From the NCBI RefSeq assembly GCF_026212465.1, contig NC_080049.1, forward strand, positions 16,065,209 through 16,129,208: a DNA stretch of 64,000 nt. Direction: 5' to 3'. Origin of the DNA: Amaranthus tricolor. Lineage: Eukaryota; Streptophyta; Magnoliopsida; Caryophyllales; Amaranthaceae. The notes under the pieces were generated by a model. The model was given only the letters and a program-made list of their open reading frames with translations, had not been told where the DNA came from and did no database searches. Both the position numbers and the translations under genes were made by a program. Numbering within the stretch: position 1 is the stretch's first letter; every line of letters starts with the position of its first letter. This document shows, one piece after another, positions 11,255 to 25,243 of the stretch.

Positions 11255-12670
11255 ATGGCACCCAAAAGAAAGATGAATAAATCGGGTACAAAATCCGAAA
11301 AAGGTGAATCATCCAAAACCAAAATTCCTGAACCAATAACTCCTATCATTCACTCACCTTTAAACTCTTTAGATGTTCCAAAACAGTGGTTTGAGAATCA
11401 CACAGCGTATGAGAGATGGATTGATATTTTCAGGCAGCGCTCACTTTCTTATGTTGATATTCTTGATTACAATTTCTTCTTATTTGAAGATCTTGAGATT
11501 ATCTCTGCTTTTATTCAATCTCCTCCTGGTATGTTGTTGAACCCTGGTTCTACTACATATCCTGCTCTTGTGAAAGTCTTTTATTCAAACTTGTCTTTTA
11601 CTATGATTGATAGCAATCAGGCCTTAAGAAGCTTTGTCAAAGGACAAGAGATTATAATCTCTAAAATCCTAATGAATGATTTGTTAAAATTCTCACATGA
11701 TGTTGATGATAAAACCCCTAACATTCTGGCGTTACAAAACGCTAAGGACATGTTTATTCTTGAATCCTATTCTGATTTCTCTTCTGTTAAACAACTGACC
11801 CACAATGCCTTGAATTTATGTGGTAAATTACTACATTATATTCTTGTTAGATTTGTCTTCTCACGTAACTCTTCATGTGAATTAGTTACAAATGCCCATC
11901 CAATATTAATGTTGAAAATTGTCTCTCTTAAAAATATTGATTTTGCTTCTGTTATTTTCTCTACAATGCGATTTTGCAGTTCTCATACTCTGGTCCTCTA
12001 TCTCTGTCAAAATTGTCTCTCTTAAAATTGTTCTCTTCCTTATGATAACTTATTGGCATTAATCTTTGATCATTTTAATCTGCTCTCTGATTCAGCGGAA
12101 GTAGATTACTCTGGTCCTCTATCTCTGTCAAGTGAAATCCTCTCTCCTCTTGGTATTTTTAAAATACATGGCAAGTATGAGTTATACTCACATTTGACTT
12201 CAACTGAGAAAGAGGATCTGCAAAAGATTCATGGTAAGCGGCTTTCACGTCTTGAACCTCACATTAAAGAGCACACCACTTTTTCCCGACTCCAGTCTCT
12301 TGACTTAGAGGTTGGTGAAATGAAATCTTCCTTACTTGATTTGCATGATAAAGTGTCTACTCTGACTTTTATGTTAGACACATTTATGAAAGACATGAAA
12401 GGTATGGTAGTTGAAGATGTGGTGGTGGAAGAAGAAGTTGATGAGGGTGTTGCTGCTATGCCACAAGAGGATGTTGTCATGGAGGAAGCAAAGGAGATGG
12501 AAGGAGAAAACGAGAAGGAAGCTGATGAGAAACAGACAGACAAGGAAATGGAAATTCCTGTTGCTCTTGATACCACCCCAATCCAAACCATTACTTCAAC
12601 TGTTGATGAAACCACTTCCCCTGGTAAACCAAAACCTTCCAGAAAAAGGAAGACTAGGTCCAGGAAGTAA
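11255..12670 (+). pseudogene. Sirevirus env-like / extra ORF, copy 2 (full length, one in-frame stop)
   Basis: This reading frame of 471 codons starts at ATG 11255 and ends at TAA 12668-12670, interrupted once by an in-frame TAA at 12023-12025 after 256 codons. It lies between the (absent) pol region and the 3' LTR, where Sireviruses carry an additional 'env-like' ORF. The N-terminus is Lys-rich. The next 200 residues resemble the plant retrotransposon extra-ORF family (ENHTAYERWIDIF, then a PPG..LNPGSTTYPALVKVFYSNL stretch). The C-terminal part is a likely coiled coil, then very acidic, ending in a basic RKRKTRSRK tail. I see no signal peptide or convincing membrane anchor, so 'env' is a positional name only. 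The stop lies within a local scrambled micro-duplication (25-bp and 18-bp segments repeated nearby), which is present in all three copies and so predates the array. Function is unknown. Confidence 0.65.
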
Positions 12671-13504
12671 TTTTAGTTGTTAATGGTTTATAAACATTTT
12701 ATTTTATAACAATATTTTTATTAACAATCCCAACACTTTCCTCTCCTTGTTTATTTTTTGATGAAAGTCAAAAAGGGGGAGATATGTAAATTATTTTAGT
12801 ATGCTTGCTTTGGGAGATTTATATTTTAATTCTTACTTTGTTTGCTTGCATATATCATGTTACATAAATATATTGTTGGACACATAGTATGCTAATGCTT
12901 AGAATAGATGATCTGATATATTGCTATGCTTTGATTTATTGATGAATTGTTTTGTTCATTCAACATTCATGCTTGAGGGAGATATGAAAATTTATGGAAA
13001 AATTTGTGGAAATATGAAAATTTGTGGAAATATGAAAATTTGTGGAGATATTATTTTAATATGTTTCTGTTAAAAAAGGAAAAAGGAGATATAGATATAA
13101 AAATTGATAATTGCTGATTATTGATTATTGTTCATGTTCATAATGTTTGATAATCATGTTTTTGATATTAAGCATTGATATGATGCTACATTACAATAGT
13201 GATTATTATATTTGCATGTATTTTGATTGGATATTTGTTTGCATGCATAGATAATGAAACATGAAATCTTATTTGATTATGATGATATGAAACATGAAAA
13301 TTCATTGGTTTATATTATTTTGTTTTTGTATTGTTCTGATTTGAAACTGTTTTCAAAATTTTAAAGAACATTCTGATTGATGATAAAGTCTTGAAAATAT
13401 TCTGTTTAAAGATATATTGTTTATTCTTATCATGTTTTCAATTCATATTAACTTAAAAATATGATTTAGGAAAATATGGTTTTGACTATCATCAAGGGGG
13501 AGAT

Positions 13505-14998
13505 TGAAGATTCAACTCTCTTAAATAATGATAAGGGGAATTTGAAGACTCAATTCTCTTAAATCATGATAATTCAAAACACATATTGATTAAACAAATA
13601 AATTAAGTAATTACATTTAGTTGTTTAATTAAGTCTAAAATCATATTTGATATACATTTGATAAGTGATATATATATTAAAGTTCGAAGATATTGGAATA
13701 TGCTTAAAGAACTTAAGTTTATCTTAAAGTTGATTTTATAAGTCTTGAAATACGTTTCAAAGTCTTGAAGATAATTACGCGTATAATCAGGTTAATTTCG
13801 TATTATATTTGAAATATTTTAATAGGTCAAGGTTCATTAAAATTACCTTTGATATTATTTGAAAATAAGTTTGAATATTTCATTACACGTTTTGTTATTA
13901 AACGTTCAAATGTTTTATATTTAAACTTGAATTTAAATATGTGCTTAAATTAATTTGATGATTAAATATAGTACAAGGTACACATGTTTTGTTAAATATA
14001 GTACACGGCTGTATTTGATGTTAAATTAGTTGTTATGCAAATTATAGAGTTTTCTATTAATAAGATGGTATTTGAATTAACATTAAAAATAGAAAATGAC
14101 TATTTAAATTAATACTAATAATAGAAATTAATTTGAATAATTAATTTAAACGTTGATAAATCTTGTTTGTGTTTAGTTTTCAATATCTTGTTTGAGTACT
14201 AACGTGGCAGCATAGCATTGGATATTAAAGACAAATTACAACACACAATGACGAAATTATTTTAGCTGTCAATACACGTCAGTTTGATGTTAAGCTCAAG
14301 ATCTTAAGGACAGGCACAGAATGACCAGTTCAATAGAAAATAACGGAAAGGAGCCTTCTTGTTTTCCAAAATGTGTTGAGGCGTAACACTATATATATGA
14401 GGCTTCATTTAAGAATTAAGGATACATCTCTATGCACCTCTTCTTATAACTTTCTCTCTTTAGAAATTCTCTAAGTGTTTAAGAGTTGTAATTCTTAGTT
14501 CATCTAACTCTTACATTTGTAATAGGCTTAAGAGTTTTAAAAAGAGTTAGATTAAGTTTAATACGCCTAACCAAGAATACGTTTCAAAGGTTCAACTTGT
14601 GAATCTCTATTGTGAGATTTGGGATTTGCTTTTATTAAAGGGACTTGTAATACGGTTCTTCAAGGGGAAGAACGTGGTGTGAGGAGATAGTGAGATCTTC
14701 TTGTTTGTATTAAAGTCGGATTAATAAAAGACGTTGAAATCCTACGGGTTGAAAGAGAACCCATAGGTGGGGAGTAGGTTGGTTAGTACCGAACCTCGTT
14801 AACATATCGTGTGTTATACTTTAAAGTTTATTTTCCGCACATACGTTATTGTTTACGAATTGACTCAAAACTGTTCCAGAAAACATTTTTGACAGACTCC
14901 TCAAACTCTTGAGACAAGTTTTTAGACAAAATTTTAAATAGCCCAAACTCTCTATTCACCCCTCCTCTAGAGAGTATTCAACCTCCTATTAACTTTCA
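13505..14998 (+). mobile_element. Sirevirus-type 3' LTR, copy 2
   Basis: This is the same 1494-bp LTR at an offset of 11631, with the same polypurine tract before it, the same TATA-like stretch near 14389-14402 and the same tatac flank after it. It is essentially identical to copy 1. Confidence 0.92.
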
Positions 14999-17539
14999 TA
15001 TACATTACTAAAAAATCAAATCAAAAGAAAATTAAAAAACTAATAATTATGCATAACAATGGTGACCCGTTTCGTGATAATAGAATTTTTTTCGTTCCTG
15101 TAATCTGTGTTTTTGCACCATGATTCCAGGGAAGGGAAAAAACCATTGAAAGAAACTCCCAACTACAATAGACCACCCAAACAACTCAGAATTGGACTAT
15201 GTTTTACGTTCACAAAAACACAAAAATAAAATCATAAACAACTACGCCAAATAAACTACAACAAGAAACAAGAAAAGAAAGACAACCCTAGCTACAAGTA
15301 AAGAAAAACAGAATCAACAAGACCCCTACCCCCTACACGTACAAAACCCCCACGTTTGCCTGTGAGGTGGCAGAATAGTAACAAAACATTAATCTAATTA
15401 GATCATAAAAATACATAAAATCATTTGCAAAGGAGTAATTAATATTGATCAATAATTATAGATTCACAACTTGTTTCAATACTACTTTTACTTAACACTT
15501 GATATTCGTAATTTTTGTCATTAATCTTTCTTCAATAAAAATTAGTTTGTTCTTCATTTATTGTTCTTTGAATTAATTATTGTGTCATTTGGTATTCAAT
15601 TATTGGTTTTCTTGAATTTTTCATTTATTTCATACTTAGTCATGTTTAGTATCATCTTAGGGTTTGTTTTTATTGCTTTTACCATGATTAGTGAGTAGAT
15701 CCAATTTTTAGGATTAGGGTTTGAACCTATAAGTCAAGTATGATTTGATTCTTGATTGTGTCTATGAAATTAAGATTAAAGTGGGTGAATTGTTCTTATA
15801 ACCCTAAATTAAACATGCTTTGTCGAACTAGTCAATAGAACTAGCGTGTGAGATTGGGATCGACTTTGCTTTAAGGTAAATCGTAGTTAAATTCTTAATA
15901 ATTCGTTAAATAAAACTAGCGTGAATCGAATTAGTAAGGTCTAAATCTAATAGTTTATCAACAGAGCGAGAATTTAAGATTAACAAGATTATGTTTAACC
16001 ACGTAATTAATTCGACATTTCATTGACACTAATGAGAATTTGATCATATAAGAGTTTAGGGGACTCCCGACACTCTAGATCTCTTTATCATATAGCTTTA
16101 ATCCACATTCAAAAAATAAAAACTAAAAACAATTCACGATTTAAAGAAAACAAAAAACTCAAATGTTGGAACACTAACCAATATACCCTATATTTATTAC
16201 TCCTCCCATTTTAATTTGTTTGTAAAACATAAGAAAACAACTCTTTAAAGAATAAATAAAATGTAATAAACTAATTCAGACACACCAAGTATTATAATAC
16301 TATAAGTATTGAATAATGTTTTCGAATAATGTTTTTGCTTACGTTTTAGAATTATGTTAATTTGATATATTTTCTTTTGCGTCCATGCAATATAAATACT
16401 ACACATAGATTAAGATTATGAATCATCACATTCAACAATTAACACTACCTTTACCTTTAATATATAAACTAAATTAAAATAACACCAAATTAATTTTACA
16501 CCATATTTGGGAACGATGATTTTCATTTGATTAAAATTGACTCAAATTTATTATTTAGCAAATTAAAAATTTTCAAATTTGAATTTGTATCAAATTTCAC
16601 CTTTGTTTTTAAGTAGTTAAAGTTAAAAATTTGAGAATAACTACTCAAACCTTATCATTTTCAAAATCTTCATTTAAAATTTCATGATTGAAATCTGTAA
16701 TTTTAAATAAAATACTTGTTCCCAAACACAATATTAATGTATTTCTAAATGACCTCTTAACCTTTTATTTCTTATACTATTCTTAAACACCAAATTAATC
16801 TTTTAGTGAAAAATATTTTTCGATTCTAAATCCAATAAAGAATAATAAGTGTGTGTTTCACAGGAGGTAATTGAAATTATAGAAAGTTTTTTGTTTGATT
16901 AAAGGGATGAGAATTGGCAAATGTTGAGATTTGCAAAGAAAAAGTCCCACAAAAAAGTCTTGGGGAGGGTGATATTTGGAGTAGAGACTTCAGATTTTTA
17001 TAAAAAGACATTTTGCCCTTAATGAAAGTAGAAAATTAAGAGTTATAAGGATAATTTTATTAATATAATTAACTTTTATCTAAATCCTTATTTAGTTATA
17101 TCATTTGCCAAACAAAGATATAAAACATTTATTTTCAAAGTCTCGATTCACGTCTAGTGTCATCAAGTATCAACTATTATCTTATAATTGTCGTTCCCAC
17201 GTGTCAAACACCACGTTTTGATTGTCGATAATTTCTTTTTATAAAAGCACCACAGTCCAAATGGAATGGATGATCCTTATGTTTTCCGTTTCCTAAAATT
17301 TAAAACGAAGCACAACTCTCCCCATTTCTTAAATTTAATTTGTTGAGAAGTTGAAGGAATATTGAAAGAGTTTTCATTAATCGGTGAGTGTTGCTCAGAA
17401 CATTGCTCTGAATAAAGCTTCATTTGTTTTCTTTTCTTTTATTAGTCTTTATTCCATTAATGGCTGTTTTCTCTTTCACTTTCTTTGACTCTGTTTCTTG
17501 ATTGAATTATATCAGGTTTCTCTTTAAAGATCGGTAAAA

Positions 17540-18214
17540 ATGTCGTCTCCAAAAACAGAATGTGTTGCGTGCAAGTCTGTAGGCAAGATGTGCAATCAAG
17601 ATTGTGTGTTTGCACAATTCTTTGGAACAGAAGAACATCCAGATTATAAGATTTTGGACACAGCGTACGGGATCAAAGATGTGATACAAATTGTAAACAT
17701 GATAAGTAATATCGAGAATCAGAAAATCACATTGAAGTGGCTATTGGAACAGGCGAAGAAGGGGGTACGTTGTAAATTGTTTTCATATCCATTAGTGATG
17801 TGTAGTAATGATCTTGTTGGTCCGCGTGAGGTTCCAGTTTCAATGCTTCATTGTAGTTGTATTATGGCGGGTCTATGTATTTCTCTTGGTTGGCCAACTC
17901 TGCGTGTTTTTCCCGCGTACCAATACCACCCTGTAACGCTTCAGCAGATCCCCTTAGGGTCGTCGTCAGCTAATCCATATTTTATTGGTAATCCGCAACT
18001 TTTACTACAACGCCCGCCCACACCACCTTGGCAACATCTACAGTATGGTCAGCAACAGCTGCCCTTAACACCTCAACATCAATATGTTAGTGCGCAAACA
18101 CCAGAACAAAACGAGCAACAAAATGAGATACATGAACCAAGCAGCTCAGGACGAAGGACTCAAAGACCACGAACTCCACGCCAACTCAGGGTGAATAAGT
18201 CCAGCCTTAAATAA
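17540..18214 (+). CDS. LOB-domain (LBD-like) protein, array copy 2, plus-strand arm
   Basis: This ORF encodes a protein identical to that of 5909-6583, at an offset of 11631, with the same G-box, TATA box and 5'UTR intron upstream. It is convergent with 19788-20462. Its open frame, like that of the other four copies, indicates either recent amplification or continued selection; the sequence alone cannot separate these. Confidence 0.78.
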   Translation: MSSPKTECVACKSVGKMCNQDCVFAQFFGTEEHPDYKILDTAYGIKDVIQIVNMISNIENQKITLKWLLEQAKKGVRCKLFSYPLVMCSNDLVGPREVPVSMLHCSCIMAGLCISLGWPTLRVFPAYQYHPVTLQQIPLGSSSANPYFIGNPQLLLQRPPTPPWQHLQYGQQQLPLTPQHQYVSAQTPEQNEQQNEIHEPSSSGRRTQRPRTPRQLRVNKSSLK

Positions 18215-19787
18215 TATACGTTTGGATTCAGCAAATATGTTAGCTGATCACTGAGTTAGAATTTCTGATTTTGTTTGTTAGGTTGTTTGGATAAATAATG
18301 TACGTTTTAGGAAGGTTGTTAGGCTAAGAAATTCACGTTCTCTTCCATTCAGTAATCAGTTTTATTGACAAGAATTAACTCAAGAAACATTAATAAACCC
18401 ATAGGTCACAAATTCAAATCCTACTATAGCCAATTATCTATTATTTTTAAATGCAGTGAGGACATGTATATCCGCCCATGTTCACAAATAGCACCATTTT
18501 TTGTAGTGCAAGAATATTGCCTAGCATGGCAATTTATGCTTTGAAAGTTTTTTTGGCTGGTGAAATTGCAAGTTTGCTTCATAAACTTGATGTAAATTTG
18601 AATAAAATTGATATCAAAGCATAAGTTGGAGAAAAGGGACAAAAAAAACAATAAAAAAGCCTGCTGAGGAGAGCTTTGTTGTATGGTAAGATGCTTTTAT
18701 TGATCATGTATGGTTTTATGTCACTTGTAGACATATTTTGAGACAATAAGAAAGGGGTGAATTGTTGTATGAGTTAATATGCAACTTACTAAATTCGTCC
18801 ATACATTCAACTAGAAATATAAGAACTACTCTGTCTTTAAGATTTCTGATTTGAAGTCAAACTCCAGACTTGATTTATGAGAACATTGCACTGTCTCGAG
18901 ATATCAAATAGGAACAACAGACCTTCTAAAATATTTCAACTTTCTGGTTACCACAGTCTATCACAATGTCCTTAACCAAGTCCTTTAGTACTATCCTCAA
19001 CGATCCTACTCCAAACCTTGTAGTACCTAGATCCGGATCCTACTCCGGATCTTACACTGTATGATCTCTTAATATAAAACTACTCATATTAGTGAAATTT
19101 AGTCACCATCAAAACATAAAGGTCAAGGAATTTTCCCTTTTTGATGATAATAAACTTAGTAACATAACTTAACTTCAGGTGACTGGTATTGTTATAACTT
19201 GATATTTAGGGATAATGGTTTACGAATGGTTAATTAGCTAATTATAATATTGGTAGTAACTTGGGGAATAATTTAGTTTTAAGTGGTAGTTTTCTTATAA
19301 AAAAGAGGAATGAGAGGCTCATTAGTATCATGAAAATTGTTATACACTTGTTAGATGCGTTTTACTCATTTTAGGAGATCTCAAGCCTCTCGAATTGCAT
19401 GATTTACCGTTTTACTCATTTTAGCAAACTTGCAATTTCACCAGCCAAAAAAACTTTCAAAGCATAAATTGCCATGCTAGGCAATGTTCTTGCACTACAA
19501 AAAAATAGTGCTATTTGTGAACATGGGCGGATATACATGTCCTCACTGCATTTAAAAACAATAAATAATTGGCTATAGTAGGATTTGAACTTGTTACCTG
19601 TGGGTTTATTAATGTTTCTTGAGTTAATTCTTGTCAATAAAACTGATTACAGAATGGAAGAGAACGTGGATTTCTTAGCCTAACAACCTTCCTAAAACGT
19701 ATCTTATTTATCCAAACAACCTAACGAACAAAATCAGAAAATCTAACTCATTGATCAGCTAACATATTTGCTGAATCCAAACGTATC

Positions 19788-20462
19788 TTATTTAAGGCTG
19801 GACTTATTCACCGTGAGTTGGCGTGGAGTTCGTGGTCTTTGAGTCCTTCGTCTTGAGCTGCTTGCTTCATGTATCTCATTTTGTTGCTCGTTTTGTTCTC
19901 GTGTTTGCGCATTAACATATTGATGTTGAGGTGTTAAAGGCAGCTGTTGCTGACCATACTGTAGATGTTGCCAAGGTGGTGTGGGCGGGCGTTGTAGTAA
20001 AAGTTGCGGATTACCAATAAAATATGGATTAGCTGACGACGACCCTAAGGGGATCTGCTGAAGCGTTACAGGGTGGTATTGGTACGCGGGAAAAACACGC
20101 AGAGTTGGCCAACCAAGAGAAATACATAGACCCGCCATAATCCAACTACAATGAAGCATTGAAACTGGAACCTCACGCGGACCAACAAGATCATTACTAC
20201 ACATCACTAATGGATATGAAAACAATTTACAACGTACCCCCTTCTTCGCCTGTTCCAATAGCCACTTCAATGTGATTTTCTGATTCTCGATATTACTTAT
20301 CATGTTTACAATTTGGATCACATCTTTGATCCCGTACGCTGTGTCCAAAATCTTATAATCTGGATGTTCTTCTGTTCCAAAGAATTGTGCAAACACACAA
20401 TCTTGATTGCACATCTTGCCTACAGACTTGCATGCAACACATTCTGTTTTTGGAGACGACAT
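19788..20462 (-). CDS. LOB-domain (LBD-like) protein, array copy 2, minus-strand arm
   Basis: The protein is identical to that of 8157-8831, with the same six differences from the plus-strand arm (including C107W and R217T). It sits in the right arm of the copy-2 inverted repeat and is transcribed toward 17540-18214. Cysteine motif and promoter elements are preserved. Confidence 0.76.
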   Translation of the reverse strand: MSSPKTECVACKSVGKMCNQDCVFAQFFGTEEHPDYKILDTAYGIKDVIQIVNMISNIENQKITLKWLLEQAKKGVRCKLFSYPLVMCSNDLVGPREVPVSMLHCSWIMAGLCISLGWPTLRVFPAYQYHPVTLQQIPLGSSSANPYFIGNPQLLLQRPPTPPWQHLQYGQQQLPLTPQHQYVNAQTREQNEQQNEIHEASSSRRRTQRPRTPRQLTVNKSSLK

Positions 20463-22993
20463 TTTTACCGATCTTTAAAGAGAAACCTGATATAATTCAA
20501 TCAAGAAATGGAGTCAAAGAAAGTGAAAGAGAAAACCGCCATTAATGGAATAAAGACTAATAAAAGAAAAGAAAACAAATGAAGCTTTATTCCGAACAAT
20601 GTTCTGAGCAACACTCACCGATTAATGAAAACTCTTTCAAAATTCCTTCAACTTCTCAACAAATTAAATTTAAGAAATGGGAGAGTTGTGCTTCGTTTTA
20701 AATTTTAGGAAACGGAAAACATAAGGATCATCCATTCCATTTGGACTGTGGTGCTTTTATAAAAAGAAATTATCGACAATCAAAACGTGGTGTTTGACAC
20801 GTGGGAACGACAATTATAAGATAATCGTTGATACTTGATGACACAAGACGTGAATTGAGACTTTGAAAATAAATGTTTTATATCTTTGTTTGGCAAAATA
20901 AGGATTTAGATAACTCTTAATTTTCTACTTTTATTAAGGGCAAAATGTCTTTTTATAAAAATCTGAAATCTCTACTCCAAATATCACCCTCCCCAAGACT
21001 TTTCTGTGGGACATTTTCTTTCCAAGTCTCAACATTTGCCAATTCTCATCCCCTTAAACAAACAAAAAACTTTCTGTAATTTCAATTCACTCCTGTCAAA
21101 CACACACTTATTATTCTTTATTGGATTTACATTCGGAAAATATTTTTCACTAAAAGATTAATTTGGTGTTTAAGAATAGTATAAGAAATAAAAGGTTAAG
21201 AGGTCATTTAGGAATACATTAATATAGTGTGTGCGAACAAGTATTTTATTTCAAATTACGGATTTCAATCATGAAAATATAAATGAAAAATTTGAAAATG
21301 ACAAGGTTTGGGTAGTTATTCTCAAATTTTCAACTTTAACTACTTAAAAACAAAGGTGAAATTTAATACAATTTCAGATTTGAAAAATTTTAAATTGCTA
21401 AATAATAAATTTGAGTCAATTTCAATCAAATGAAATCATTGTTCCCAAATATGGCATAAAATTAATTTGATGTTATTTTAATTTAGTTTATATATTAAAG
21501 GTAAAGGTAGTGTTAATTGTTGAATGTGATGATTCATAATCTTAATCTATGTGTCCTATGGTATATTAATGATGTGTAGTATTTATATTGCATGGACGCA
21601 AAAGAAAATATATCAAATTAATATAATTCTAAAACGTAAGCAAAAACATTATTCGAAAACATTATTCAATACTTATAGTATTATAATACTTGGTGTGTCT
21701 GAATTAGTTTATTACATTTTATTTTTTCTTTTAAGAGTTGTTTTCTTATGTTTTACAAACAAATTAAAATGGGAGGAGTAATAAATATAGGGTATATTGG
21801 TTAGTGTTCCAACATTTGAGTTTTTTGTTTTTTTTTTTAAAATCGTGAATTGTGTTTAGTTTTTATTTTTTGTTTTTATAAAAAGTTAACAAACCACTTG
21901 CACATAAATAAAAAGTTTTATTGAACAGATCGTTTAGGTGAAAAGTAACTTTTGGAAATCAAATTGAAAGTACCAAAAAAACCAAATTTAATTTTAAATA
22001 TTATTTTAACTAACCTATTAATCGTATTTTATCTTGCAGGCATTGGCGAAGCCACATCGCGGGCCGGTGGAGGCCCGGTCCCCCGTACCGAAATTGCTAC
22101 CCTTTGTAATTTTGGCTTTGGTCCCCCTTACGAATATGATATATAATTTAATAAAAATTTCCTAGAATAATCAAACATTTTCTTTCCAACAATAATCTCA
22201 TCTATTGATTAACCTTGAATAATCCCAACTTTAAGAGGTATTTTCCTAGAATAAACTTGTTAATTGGATGACTTGTTATAGCAAATTTTATTTATTTTTA
22301 AAAAAAGATAAATTAAAATAAAATGTTGAAAAAAATATTATTTATAATCATTCATGTAAGTTTTTAAAAAAATTTTCTAATTTTATATTAATTTTTAGAT
22401 TATTTTTTTTGGTAAACTGCCTACTATAAGAGGTCACCAAGTTACCCGAGTTTACTCTAGACAAATACCCCTTAAAGTTGGGTTTATTTATAGTTAATCA
22501 ATAGGTGGAATTATTATGGGAAAATCATGAAAAGGTTGGTGAAACAGCCCGACCCAGCGTAAATAGTATATTGAAAATTTAATTTCAATTTCTTAAAAAT
22601 TATTTGTTCTATAAAAATGGGATTTGTAATTAAATACCTTTAAACAATAAAGGATATTTAATTATTATATAAACAAAATTGTTTGTTTAAATAACTTATG
22701 GACGTCAACCATGTATTAAGATCTTGTTCAGGATTTTGGTTCAAATCTAATTAATCTCATAATTTCATTTCCAAATCAAACACCTATTCACGTCATTGAA
22801 CAATCGGTCAAGGTACACACCTTTTGCATTCTCTGTACTGTCAAATCAATTAATTGGAAGTACAAATGCATTGTACTATACTCTTTTAATAGAGAGTGAA
22901 ACGCATTTTTCATTCATTCACCACTATACTTTCTGATTTGTTTTTCAAACCGTCTCTTTCACCTTCCTTTTAAAGCCTTAAAAATCCTTTTCA

Positions 22994-24409
22994 ATGGCAC
23001 CCAAAAGAAAGATGAATAAATCGGGTACAAAATCCGAAAAAGGTGAATCATCCAAAACCAAAATTCCTGAACCAATAACTCCTATCATTCACTCACCTTT
23101 AAACTCTTTAGATGTTCCAAAACAGTGGTTTGAGAATCACACAGCGTATGAGAGATGGATTGATATTTTCAGGCAGCGCTCACTTTCTTATGTTGATATT
23201 ATTGATTACAATTTCTTCTTATTTGAAGATCTTGAGATTATCTCTGCTTTTATTCAATCTCCTCCTGGTATGTTGTTGAACCCTGGTTCTACTACATATC
23301 CTGCTCTTGTGAAAGTCTTTTATTCAAACTTGTCTTTTACTATGATTGATAGCAATCAGGCCTTAAGAAGCTTTGTCAAAGGACAAGAGATTATAATCTC
23401 TAAAATCCTAATGAATGATTTGTTAAAATTCTCACATGATGTTGATGATAAAACCCCTAACATTCTGGCGTTACAAAACGCTAAGGACATGTTTATTCTT
23501 GAATCCTATTCTGATTTCTCTTCTGTTAAACAACTGACCCACAATGCCTTGAATTTATGTGGTAAATTACTACATTATATTCTTGTTAGATTTGTCTTCT
23601 CACGTAACTCTTCATGTGAATTAGTTACAAATGCCCATCTAATATTAATGTTGAAAATTGTCTCTCTTAAAAATATTGATTTTGCTTCTGTTATTTTCTC
23701 TACAATGCGATTTTGCAGTTCTCATACTCTGGTCCTCTATCTCTGTCAAAATTGTCTCTCTTAAAATTGTTCTCTTCCTTATGATAACTTATTGGCATTA
23801 ATCTTTGATCATTTTAATCTGCTCTCTGATTCAGCGGAAGTAGATTACTCTGGTCCTCTATCTCTGTCAAGTGAAATCCTCTCTCCTCTTGGTATTTTTA
23901 AAATACATGGCAAGTATGAGTTATACTCACATTTGACTTCAACTGAGAAAGAGGATCTGCAAAAGATTCATGGTAAGCGGCTTTCACGTCTTGAACCTCA
24001 CATTAAAGAGCACACCACTTTTTCCCGACTCCAGTCTCTTGACTTAGAGGTTGGTGAAATGAAATCTTCCTTACTTGATTTGCATGATAAAGTGTCTACT
24101 CTGACTTTTATGTTAGACACATTTATGAAAGACATGAAAGGTATGGTAGTTGAAGATGTGGTGGTGGAAGAAGAAGTTGATGAGGGTGTTGCTGCTATGC
24201 CACAAGAGGATGTTGTCATGGAGGAAGCAAAGGAGATGGAAGGAGAAAACGAGAAGGAAGCTGATGAGAAACAGACAGACAAGGAAATGGAAATTCCTGT
24301 TGCTCTTGATACCACCCCAATCCAAACCATTACTTCAACTGTTGATGAAACCACTTCCCCTGGTAAACCAAAACCTTCCAGAAAAAGGAAGACTAGGTCC
24401 AGGAAGTAA
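22994..24409 (+). pseudogene. Sirevirus env-like / extra ORF, copy 3
   Basis: This is a near-identical copy of 11255-12670 at an offset of 11739. It has the same in-frame TAA (23762-23764) and the same micro-duplication. Two amino-acid differences are visible in the first half relative to copy 2: Leu to Ile at the YVDI(L/I)DYN position and Pro to Leu after TNAH. Retention of the same break in every copy shows that the ORF was already interrupted before the unit was amplified. Confidence 0.65.
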
Positions 24410-25243
24410 TTTTAGTTGTTAATGGTTTATAAACATTTTATTTTATAACAATATTTTTATTAACAATCCCAACACTTTCCTCTCCTTGTTTATTTTTTGA
24501 TGAAAGTCAAAAAGGGGGAGATATGTAAATTATTTTAGTATGCTTGCTTTGGGAGATTTATATTTTAATTCTTACTTTGTTTGCTTGCATATATCATGTT
24601 ACATAAATATATTGTTGGACACATAGTATGCTAATGCTTAGAATAGATGATCTGATATATTGCTATGCTTTGATTTATTGATGAATTGTTTTGTTCATTC
24701 AACATTCATGCTTGAGGGAGATATGAAAATTTATGGAAAAATTTGTGGAAATATGAAAATTTGTGGAAATATGAAAATTTGTGGAGATATTATTTTAATA
24801 TGTTTCTGTTAAAAAAGGAAAAAGGAGATATAGATATAAAAATTGATAATTGCTGATTATTGATTATTGTTCATGTTCATAATGTTTGATAATCATGTTT
24901 TTGATATTAAGCATTGATATGATGCTACATTACAATAGTGATTATTATATTTGCATGTATTTTGATTGGATATTTGTTTGCATGCATAGATAATGAAACA
25001 TGAAATCTTATTTGATTATGATGATATGAAACATGAAAATTCATTGGTTTATATTATTTTGTTTTTGTATTGTTCTGATTTGAAACTGTTTTCAAAATTT
25101 TAAAGAACATTCTGATTGATGATAAAGTCTTGAAAATATTCTGTTTAAAGATATATTGTTTATTCTTATCATGTTTTCAATTCATATTAACTTAGAAATA
25201 TGATTTAGGAAAATATGGTTTTGACTATCATCAAGGGGGAGAT

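Larger units (their letters stand above)
10832..22570. repeat. Array unit, copy 2 (complete, 11739 bp)
   Basis: This is the only complete unit in the window. The left boundary is defined where copy 1 passes from gypsy-LTR start sequence (ending gtata at 10831) into Sirevirus internal sequence (ttgaaaatttaa). The same junction recurs at 22570/22571. At the end of copy 3 the gypsy LTR continues unbroken, so 10831 and 22570 are recombination junctions and 32075 is the native continuation. Only scattered single-base differences separate copies 1, 2 and 3 in the shared parts. Confidence 0.97.
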
